From: Prevotella sp. | GTDB lineage: Bacteria; Bacteroidota; Bacteroidia; Bacteroidales; Bacteroidaceae | Direction: 5' to 3' | DNA: 33,433 bases | NCBI GenBank assembly: GCA_017524385.1 | Contig: JAFWSS010000103.1 | Coordinates: 1 to 33,433, forward strand | Part shown: piece by piece, positions 1-5,376 of the stretch | Position numbering within the stretch: the first letter of the stretch is position 1 | How the letters are laid out: each line of letters starts with the position of its first letter | Notes under the pieces: generated by a model | Database searches by the model: none | The model's input: the letters and a program-made list of their open reading frames with translations, nothing else | What the model was told of the DNA's origin: nothing | Made by a program: the position numbers and the translations under genes

Positions 1-244
1 CCTGCCTGTACTCTGGCCACCCCTTCGGGGTTCGTTCAACATCAAACCAAGATATAACAAATCAAGTATGAAGTGAAAAATCCTCGCAAATGGAGGTGTT
101 TTGATGGAATCATCATTTGATTATCCATACATTTTTTAAATGAAGCTACTGTAAGTAATTGAATGCCAATATAACCGAACTTCCGAAACTTAAGTAAACA
201 GTTTTAAGTTTAGGCGTGAAAAGCATAACGTGTTTTGGTCTTAG

Positions 245-340
245 GCCGCAACCTACGGAGAACGGGAAATGAAACGGAGAACAGACCATGAAGCATCACT
301 ATCGCGATAACGATGATTGAAGTTGAAGTGCAGGTGGTGG
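245..340. repeat. 96-bp direct repeat, copy 1
   Basis: The block starting GCCGCAACCTACGGAG and ending CAGGTGGTGG recurs 112 bp downstream at 357-452 with a single mismatch (T at 300 against C at 412). Near-identity indicates a recent local duplication. The 112-bp period is not a multiple of three, so the duplication shifts any frame running through it. Confidence 0.95.
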
Positions 341-356
341 CCAGGGCAGCGGCAAA

Positions 357-452
357 GCCGCAACCTACGGAGAACGGGAAATGAAACGGAGAACAGACCA
401 TGAAGCATCACCATCGCGATAACGATGATTGAAGTTGAAGTGCAGGTGGTGG
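357..452. repeat. 96-bp direct repeat, copy 2
   Basis: Second copy of the block at 245-340, identical except for one base. The 16 bp between the copies (341-356) are unrelated to the sequence following copy 2. Confidence 0.95.
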
Positions 453-985
453 CAGAGAAACTGGGTGTGCACCGTTCTTTGTAGGCATCGGCTTTGCCGT
501 TGCCGAGCACAAAGGCACAGCCGAGCATCAAGGGCACACCAATCAATGCCTTTTGTTTGTTTTGTCGGCTTTTTTGAATAAGTGTTTAAAAAATTGTGTA
601 AGATGATCACGGCAGAGCAATGCAAGCAAATGAACCTTATGGCGTTGGAAATATGTGGAAACAAGAATGGATGATATGAGTTATTTACTCTTCCCATGTT
701 TTTGGTATGAATATATGAGAGGTCATTATGGAGAATGATGAAAAAAATGATATATAGTGACGATAAAAAAATGAAATGGGATGAATAATAAAGAACACGC
801 GCTCGGCTCTGCCGCTTGGCTCGTCCAAGAATTAACCAAAAATTCTGACGCACAGCCGCTCGGCGACGAAGGAGACGCTTGACAAAGCAAGAATTTATGA
901 TTAATTATATGGTAATTATATGTTAAAATATTACCAAGTTATTTTTTCACTTTTACATAAAACACCACATTTTAGTTTTTGACTT

Positions 986-1798
986 ATGGCATACAATTAC
1001 AGGAAAATCAATTATGAAGTGATGACAGACACGGCAAATTGCTATGACACCATCCCGGAACTGATGGAGGCGGTGGAACATTCCATCGACAACCAGTTTA
1101 TGATAGAGGAAGAGGACAACATCGACCAACCTGTTCCTGACACGGTCGACACCAGATATGTCGTGTCGGGCAAACGTAGTTTCGAGGCGGCGAAAGGCTA
1201 CAAAGGGAAGAAAGTGGCCGTTCTGAATTTTGCCAACAACCATTTCGTAGGCGGTGCGCCCTACACAGCCGGTGCCCAGGAGGAGTCGCTCTGTCGGTGT
1301 TCCACCTTGTTGCCGTGCCTTCAGGCGATGAGAAAGCCGTTCTATAATAAACATATCGCGATGCATCGTGCGCATGAAATGGATTTCATGGGCAATGACG
1401 ACCTTATCTACACGCCGGATGTCATCGTGTTCAAGACAGATGAGCGCACAGACCCGGTGTATCCTCAGATGATGAGACGTGATGAGTGGTATCGTGTCAA
1501 TGTCATCACATGTGCTGCTCCAGAGTTGAGGAGGGTAGGGATGCTCCCGGGCAACTACGAGGAGGCGATTCGTTCACGCATCAAGAAGATACTCGACATC
1601 GCAGCAAGGGAAGGCAACGAGGTGGTGATTCTCGGTGCTTGGGGCTGTGGCGCCTTCAAGAACCCTGTTGACATCGTGGCGGGAACATTCGCAGAACTCT
1701 TGAAAAACTACGATTTCGAAGTGGTGGAATTCGCGCTGGCTATGAATGGCGATGTGAGTGGTTCTGCTTTCGCCCAGGCCCTTGGTCTAAAGAGTTGA
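986..1798 (+). CDS. TIGR02452/DUF2263 family protein (PARG-like macrodomain)
   Basis: A 270-residue cytoplasmic protein with no signal peptide or membrane segment. It matches the microbial poly(ADP-ribose) glycohydrolase-like family (TIGR02452, DUF2263). The N-terminal helical part is followed by VLNFANN (79-85), a GGAPYTAGAQEE loop (89-100) corresponding to the family's GGG-x(6-8)-QEE ADP-ribose-binding/catalytic signature, then SLCRCSTL (101-108) and the late LGAWGCGAFKNP motif (217-228). Family knowledge suggests hydrolysis of ADP-ribose linkages; the substrate here is unknown. The third Gly of the GGG motif is Ala, a small change; the two Glu residues are kept. Length is normal for the family. 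The ATG at 986 is the first in-frame start and has no clear Shine-Dalgarno sequence, as is usual in this phylum. The gene appears monocistronic and is followed by an intergenic repeat. Confidence 0.88.
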   Translation: MAYNYRKINYEVMTDTANCYDTIPELMEAVEHSIDNQFMIEEEDNIDQPVPDTVDTRYVVSGKRSFEAAKGYKGKKVAVLNFANNHFVGGAPYTAGAQEESLCRCSTLLPCLQAMRKPFYNKHIAMHRAHEMDFMGNDDLIYTPDVIVFKTDERTDPVYPQMMRRDEWYRVNVITCAAPELRRVGMLPGNYEEAIRSRIKKILDIAAREGNEVVILGAWGCGAFKNPVDIVAGTFAELLKNYDFEVVEFALAMNGDVSGSAFAQALGLKS

Positions 1799-2187
1799 GG
1801 AGGAAGGGATTTTGACCACGTTGGTGTGAAAAGGGGCTATGGAGTAAGGGGATTTGGGGTCTTTGGTGTAAATGGTCTATGGAGTAGAGGAAGAAGGGAG
1901 GATGCGTCACGGGCTCATTGGAAGGCTGAAGGCCTGAGGTGATCACAGGAAGGGGTGAAGCCCCAAACCATGGGAGATTTTATCCAACCTTTATTTTTTT
2001 CGTCCAAAAGGATTCTGTTTTCGATTTTTTTTACTAATTTTGTCCTGTCAGTCGGAGCTTTATTAACTTTGAAAAGCGCCACCAAGGTCAAATAGAACTT
2101 CCGATTTGGCATTGCGTAGAGTAACTTGTTGTTATTCAGCAATTTGTTAATATAGTCCAATCAAGGTGGTGCATATTTGTGAAAATC
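1799..2187. other. Intergenic region with repeat copy A and possible gene remnant
   Basis: Between the macrodomain gene and the small membrane protein gene. It contains repeat copy A (1874-1949), a GGGGT-GAA-GCCCC hairpin at 1952-1964, and an AT-rich segment (about 1968-2160) whose minus strand reads as a protein-like but startless stretch (see findings). A weak promoter-like pair lies at 2143-2146 (TTTG) and 2172-2179 (CATATTTG, one mismatch to TAnnTTTG) just before the next gene, with a rather long 25-bp spacer. Confidence 0.5.
1874..1949. repeat. Dispersed intergenic repeat, copy A
   Basis: It begins GGTCTATGGAGTAGAGGA and ends at CACAGG. It aligns over its whole length with 2701-2777, which sits in the same position relative to the next gene. 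Identity by eye is roughly 75 percent, with conserved blocks GTAGAGGA, GGAGGA, TCATTGGAAG and CACAGG. Both copies lie 3' of a gene on the same strand. No coding potential is evident. Confidence 0.8.
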
Positions 2188-2697
2188 ATGAACAATTACA
2201 ACCAGTCGGGATACGGCTCCAACCAATCAGAAGAGACAGTGATAGGCGGGTATCGTGAGAATGCTACCCTCGTGGTGAGCAATAATGCAAAATACTTCTT
2301 GGGATCCATTTCAAAATGGGTTAAATTCCTGGCTATCTTGGGGATTATAACATACGTCCTCCTCATCATCGCAGGATTAGTGATTATGGCATTTGGTGGC
2401 TTTGCGGCTTCTAATCTTGATTTAGGTTTTGGTGATTTTAATGGTATTATAGGTGTTTTTGGAGGCTTGTTATATATCATTATTGGAGCAATTTGTATGT
2501 ACCCTGTAATAAAAATGCTCAACTACGCCAACAAGATGAAAACCGCTATCAGGTCAAACAGGCAAGATATCTATGAAGAAGCACTCCGTAATTTTAATTC
2601 AGCCGTGAAGTTCTGGGGCATACTCGCCATCATTGCTCTGGTAATATACGGTTTGGTCTTCATCTTAGGCGTGATTGGGGCTATCGTTTCATATTAA
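2188..2697 (+). CDS. Small multi-pass membrane protein (DUF5362-like)
   Basis: A 169-residue protein: a polar, Asn/Gln/Gly-rich N-terminus of about 40 residues, then three clear hydrophobic segments (about 45-70, 92-114 and 142-167 from this start). A cytoplasmic-looking charged stretch (KMLNYANKMKTAIRSNRQD) separates the second and third. The pattern of an N-terminal tail, a KWVKFLAILG-like first helix and a LNYANKM helix-linker resembles the DUF5362 family of Bacteroidetes inner-membrane proteins of unknown function; this is by recollection of the pattern and is tentative. The open frame extends to a GTG at 2179, but that GTG overlaps a promoter-like CATATTTG, so the ATG at 2188 is preferred. 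It appears to be a single-gene unit, flanked on both sides by the same repeat family. Confidence 0.75.
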   Translation: MNNYNQSGYGSNQSEETVIGGYRENATLVVSNNAKYFLGSISKWVKFLAILGIITYVLLIIAGLVIMAFGGFAASNLDLGFGDFNGIIGVFGGLLYIIIGAICMYPVIKMLNYANKMKTAIRSNRQDIYEEALRNFNSAVKFWGILAIIALVIYGLVFILGVIGAIVSY

Positions 2698-2700
2698 ATC

Positions 2701-2777
2701 GGTCTACGGCGTAGAGGAGGAAAGGAGGACGCGCCATCTGCATCATTGGAAGCCCGAAGGGCTGGGACGACCACAGG
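2701..2777. repeat. Dispersed intergenic repeat, copy B
   Basis: It starts three bases after the stop codon of the small membrane protein gene. It aligns with copy A at 1874-1949: the GTAGAGGA, GGAGGA, TCATTGGAAG and CACAGG blocks are all kept. A perfect small palindrome AGCCC-GAA-GGGCT lies inside at 2751-2763; copy A has the degenerate equivalent AGGCT-GAA-GGCCT. Confidence 0.8.
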
Positions 2778-2824
2778 CAGGTGGTGGAGCGAAGCGTAAC
2801 CCCTGCTTGACGATGAAATGAAAT

Positions 2825-2902
2825 CAACAACCCCGAAGGGGTGGCAGAGCAACGATATGACGAGTATGAAGTTGTCATTCTGCCACCCCTTCGGGGTTGT
2901 TG
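2825..2902. repeat. 24-bp perfect inverted repeat with 30-bp spacer
   Basis: Arms 2825-2848 and 2879-2902 are perfect reverse complements over 24 bp. Each arm contains its own smaller palindrome, ACCCCGAAGGGGT or its complement ACCCCTTCGGGGT. The second form transcribes into a C(UUCG)G tetraloop hairpin. The right-hand core recurs at 16-32. The structure follows the gene ending at 2697 but has no downstream T-run, so it is not an obvious intrinsic terminator. Confidence 0.9.
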
Positions 2903-3180
2903 CCCCCCTATGCTTTTTGAAGCGTGAAAAAAGGAACACGAATTACCATGTAATTATTCATAAATTTTGACTGCTCCGCGGTCTTAGGCATAAAGGTGTG
3001 TCAGCAGCGGCGTGAATGTTGTGAACTGGGGAGGGTTTACAATGGTGGATGAGCATAGCGGAGATGCCATGTTGTGAATACAGCGGACTGTTTTGCGACA
3101 AATATGGAAGGGGGTGGGGGAGAATGTCGCATAAAACGCGGTATGTCGCATGCTTTGGGGAAAGAAAACACAAAAAAACA

Positions 3181-3210
3181 TTGGTGACGGTCGGATCCGC
3201 CATATCTTTG
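3181..3210 (+). promoter_or_regulatory. Bacteroidetes-type promoter
   Basis: TTG at 3181-3183, a 19-bp spacer and TATCTTTG at 3203-3210 match the Bacteroidetes -33/-7 pattern (TTG ... TAnnTTTG). Transcription would start near 3217 and read into the duplicated leader and the 37-codon mini-ORF at 3295. There is no larger gene downstream for it to serve before the separate promoter at 3750. Confidence 0.55.
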
Positions 3211-3223
3211 CATCAGAAAAAAC

Positions 3224-3256
3224 AAAGCCGGGTTCGCCTGGCAAGACAAATGAGAT
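3224..3256. repeat. Leader repeat, copy 1 core
   Basis: The 33-bp core (AAAGCCGGGTTCGCCTGGC followed by ACAAATGAGAT) matches 3379-3411 at 29 of 33 positions. Similarity resumes 71 bp downstream at an ATTATGA...TTTC...TTTGA stretch; the equivalent stretch lies 69 bp downstream of copy 2. The whole unit is about 155 bp long and tandemly duplicated. Confidence 0.8.
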
Positions 3257-3294
3257 TAGAAACAGAAAAGTGTAACATTTAAAAATCAAGGATT

Positions 3295-3408
3295 ATGAAT
3301 TTCATGTTTGATTTGATCATGACAATGTTCTATCATAGTAGGCCCCAAGACTTCTATGCCCCTTCATTAGAGAAAGATAAAGTCAGGTTCGCCTGGCTAT
3401 ACAAATGA
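3295..3408 (+). CDS. Possible 37-aa peptide (mini-ORF)
   Basis: An ATG at 3295 preceded by AAGGA (spacing 4-5 nt) opens a 37-codon frame beginning MNFMFDLIMTMFYH and ending KVRFAWLYK, with a TGA inside the second leader repeat. The N-terminal half is hydrophobic and the C-terminal half charged and aromatic. The promoter at 3181-3210 would place it about 80 nt into a transcript. The matching position of the second repeat starts a 12-codon frame (MIFVFEWIPRLI, 3448-3486) with a similar M-x-F-x-F-[DE]-x-I start. No family is recognised. It could be a leader peptide, a small membrane peptide or chance. Confidence 0.25.
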   Translation: MNFMFDLIMTMFYHSRPQDFYAPSLEKDKVRFAWLYK

Positions 3409-3411
3409 GAT
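3379..3411. repeat. Leader repeat, copy 2 core
   Basis: Second copy of the 3224-3256 core, 155 bp downstream, with four substitutions. It overlaps the end of the 37-codon mini-ORF, whose stop codon is the TGA in ACAAATGAGAT. No promoter-like TAnnTTTG precedes this copy. Confidence 0.8.
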
Positions 3412-3557
3412 GATAACTTGCTAAATGACAATTATATATAAAACATTATGATTTTCGTATTTGAATGGATCCCAAGATTGATTTAAGTAGAACATCCTGG
3501 CGGGTGCAAGACCTGCCCGGATAATTTCTAGGGAAGTTTCGGCTTTGGGTTCTATGA

Positions 3558-3616
3558 GCAAGTGGAGGTCTTAGTAGCAAGAAGGAGGTCTTAGTTGCAA
3601 GTAGGAGGATTTCTGG
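3558..3616. repeat. ~20-bp tandem repeat, three degenerate units
   Basis: Three units beginning GCAAG: 3558-3576 (GCAAGTGGAGGTCTTAGTA), 3577-3596 (GCAAGAAGGAGGTCTTAGTT) and 3597-3616 (GCAAGTAGGAGGATTTCTGG). The first two are nearly identical and the third has drifted in its second half. No associated gene. Confidence 0.8.
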
Positions 3617-3749
3617 GGCACTCTGGTGTTAGTGCGGGCACATGCCTCGCAGGTGTGGCCCACCGTACAATTCTGGCATATTTTCCTGTAAAAAAAACGG
3701 GAAAAATGATAAAATCGTTACAGTTGAAAACGAAAAAAGGTTGATTTTG

Positions 3750-3779
3750 TTTGTTTAATAGGATTTTTTACTATTTTTG
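3750..3779 (+). promoter_or_regulatory. Promoter of the BspA-like/giant-protein operon
   Basis: TTTG at 3750-3753, an 18-bp spacer and TATTTTTG at 3772-3779 fit the Bacteroidetes promoter consensus. The predicted start near 3786 gives an untranslated leader of about 147 nt before the ATG at 3933. No other convincing promoter was seen between here and 25626, so it is the best candidate to drive all four genes. Confidence 0.6.
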
Positions 3780-3932
3780 CATTATCTTAGGTGCATTCCA
3801 CGCGCTTTTGACTTTTGTTCAATTCGTTGGGAGCGCCCTTGGCAGGGATGAAGCCCTTTTTTCAGACATCATCAGACATTAAAAACACCAATTAATACAT
3901 AACCAGAAGGCGGAAGCCTCAAATCGCAAACG

Positions 3933-5093
3933 ATGAGAATGAGAATACGATTACACACTATTGGCATGTTGTTGTGCCTGTTGTGCTTTTGCACCCAGGC
4001 CACGGCACAGGATTTTGAGTACGAAGATGAAAACCAGACCATCATCGAAGGTCTGACGGAGGTGGGACGCGCCCAGAGGTCGCTCACCATCCCCGCCAAT
4101 GTGACGACGGTGCGCAATGGTGCGTTATGGGGCAATTACGTCTTGGAAGAGCTGCATGTCGAAGGCGACACAGACTTCGAGCCTGCCGACGCTGGTGAAA
4201 CGGGCACCTTGTGGGACGTCAAGGGCACCTTGAAAAGAATCGACATGGGCAGTGCCATGTCGGTAGATCATATGAAGACACTCCTGTTGAGTTATGGCGA
4301 GCGTGATGAGAACGACCTGTTGGGAACCATAGAAATCGGCGCCCTTTCCGACTCCGTCTACTGGGGTGGCGACAACGAACACCCCATCAACAACGTGCTG
4401 ACAAAGGAGGTGAGCGTCATCCTGCCAGCCGCCATCGTCGGCAACCAGGTTTTCGGCAAAGCCAAGGTCTATGGTCGTTTCGACCACACCAACGAGTTGA
4501 CCACCTTCTGCGGCAATGCCACGTTCCAGGACGTGGACGACGGTTCCAACTGGCTCTTCTACATCCCCACCGAATTGCGGCCAGCCGACAAGCAGGTGTA
4601 CATCAAGCGCGTCTGGGTGCTCAAGGCCGGCTGCGGGGTGCTCGTCCACAAGGCGGAGAACTCCGCACCTTATGTCGACGTGCTGCGAGTGAATGCCGAC
4701 GAGGTGGGCTATGCCGGCATGGAGGAAGACTACGGCAACAACATGCTGGTGGGCGTGACAGAGCCGACGCTGATAGGCGAGACATCGGGCGCCAACGATG
4801 AATACACCAACATGATCCTCTACCAAGGGACGTTCCGCCGCACGTCGGGCGGCACCCTGGGCGCCAACCGCGCCTATCTCCGGGTGCTGACCTCCGAACT
4901 TGGCAACCTGGGTTCAGACGCCAACCTGTCGCTCACCTACGAGGATGACATTCCCGATGCCATCCAGACCGTCCCCGGCGTGCAACGGAGCGGAAAGGAA
5001 ACATGGTTCTCCATCGATGGCCGCCGGCTTCCCGGCCGTCCCACCCAGCCAGGCCTCCACCTCCACGGAGGGAAGGCCGTTGTCGTCCAATAA
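3933..5093 (+). CDS. Secreted BspA-like protein with Prevotella-type C-terminal tail
   Basis: A 386-residue exported protein. Residues 1-26 form a signal peptide (basic MRMRIRLH, hydrophobic LLCLLCFC, cleavage after TQATA-Q). Residues about 38-80 (GLTEVGRAQRSLTIPANVTTVRNGALWGNYVLEELHVEG) read as one or two BspA-type leucine-rich repeat (LRR_5) units. The middle (about 100-330) has no family I recognise and looks beta-rich. The last 30 residues (WFSIDGRRLPGRP ... GLHLHGGKAVVVQ) match the short tail that ends both giant proteins downstream, a pattern common in exported Prevotella proteins and resembling the end of type IX sorting domains. It is the first gene of the operon; the next start lies 8 bp after its stop. 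BspA-like proteins often mediate adhesion, but that role is inferred here. Confidence 0.75.
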   Translation: MRMRIRLHTIGMLLCLLCFCTQATAQDFEYEDENQTIIEGLTEVGRAQRSLTIPANVTTVRNGALWGNYVLEELHVEGDTDFEPADAGETGTLWDVKGTLKRIDMGSAMSVDHMKTLLLSYGERDENDLLGTIEIGALSDSVYWGGDNEHPINNVLTKEVSVILPAAIVGNQVFGKAKVYGRFDHTNELTTFCGNATFQDVDDGSNWLFYIPTELRPADKQVYIKRVWVLKAGCGVLVHKAENSAPYVDVLRVNADEVGYAGMEEDYGNNMLVGVTEPTLIGETSGANDEYTNMILYQGTFRRTSGGTLGANRAYLRVLTSELGNLGSDANLSLTYEDDIPDAIQTVPGVQRSGKETWFSIDGRRLPGRPTQPGLHLHGGKAVVVQ

Positions 5094-5101
5094 CAATCTC
5101 C

Positions 5102-5314
5102 ATGCCGATGAAAACGAAAAAGAGATATGAGCGTCCGCAGGCCGAAGTAGTCTGTATTTCGCCGTTTATGAACTCCTACGACCCGGAAGGAGAGTCCGGG
5201 CTGGTGGGCTACAACTCAGACTCAAAACTCGACGCCTCCTTTGGAGAGAGCAACACGTCAAGCTGGGACGATGCCGAGCCAGGCGCCGCCAGCAAGTCCC
5301 TGTGGGACGAATGA
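5102..5314 (+). CDS. 70-aa conserved-type small protein in giant-protein operon
   Basis: A small gene 8 bp after the BspA-like gene and 62 bp before the first giant gene, same strand. The product (MPMKTKKRYERPQAEVVCIS ... SKSLWDE) has no signal peptide. It has a basic first ten residues, a short RPQAEVVCIS beta-like stretch and then an acidic, Ser/Gly/Asp-rich low-complexity tail. The K-K-[RY]-x-x-P-x-x-E-V-V-x-I opening recalls small uncharacterised Bacteroidales proteins of the form KKYEKPxxxVVxI, often found near exported-protein genes; their function is not known to me. The open frame extends upstream to 5003, but that part overlaps the preceding gene in another frame, so ATG 5102 (or 5108) is chosen. 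Tight spacing suggests translational coupling. Confidence 0.65.
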   Translation: MPMKTKKRYERPQAEVVCISPFMNSYDPEGESGLVGYNSDSKLDASFGESNTSSWDDAEPGAASKSLWDE

Positions 5315-5376
5315 CCAGCCTTTAACCTTGGATCCCACCTCCCATATATTCTAAGAAAAAACAAAACCACAAGCAT

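Larger units (their letters stand above)
1..985. other. Gene-free AT-rich region with repeats
   Basis: No convincing gene is visible in this first kilobase. Open frames here are low-complexity or run through repeats. It holds a 17-bp palindromic block at 16-32 (core ACCCCTTCGGGGT) that recurs at 2882-2898, a 96-bp direct repeat (245-340 and 357-452), and AT-rich sequence from about 560 to 985. A minus-strand protein-like stretch between about 253 and 546 may be the remains of a small secreted or membrane peptide gene and is listed under findings. The left edge is cut by the window, so a gene ending just outside cannot be excluded. Confidence 0.6.
2698..3932. other. 1.2-kb region without a confident gene
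   Basis: No convincing protein gene. In order it holds repeat copy B (2701-2777), palindromes AGCCC-GAA-GGGCT (2751-2763) and ACCCC-GAA-GGGGT (2830-2842), a 24-bp inverted repeat (2825-2848 with 2879-2902), a promoter (3181-3210), a leader/mini-ORF duplication (3224-3475), a short tandem repeat (3558-3616), and the promoter and about 150-nt leader of the next operon (3750-3932). A 77-codon frame at 3049-3282 crosses the promoter and the repeat and looks spurious. Confidence 0.6.

Noticed and set aside
365-853. 162-codon minus-strand frame
   Set aside because: Runs through the 96-bp repeat and AT-rich sequence, with a composition unlike a protein (aromatic- and Ser-rich) and no family resemblance.
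2825-2902. Intrinsic terminator of the small membrane protein gene
   Set aside because: A strong inverted repeat but with a 30-bp spacer, over 120 bp after the stop, and without a T-run following the right arm.
3049-3282. 77-codon plus-strand frame
   Set aside because: It crosses a well-formed promoter (3181-3210) and the leader repeat, and its product shows no recognisable pattern.
4125-4826. Long minus-strand frames opposite the BspA-like and giant genes (also 8506-9318, 10576-11646, 12460-13596, 14407-15552, 21823-23061, 23752-25170)
   Set aside because: They lie antisense to strongly supported genes, have Val/His/Gly-rich composition typical of the reverse frame of G+C-rich third positions, and show no recognisable domain.
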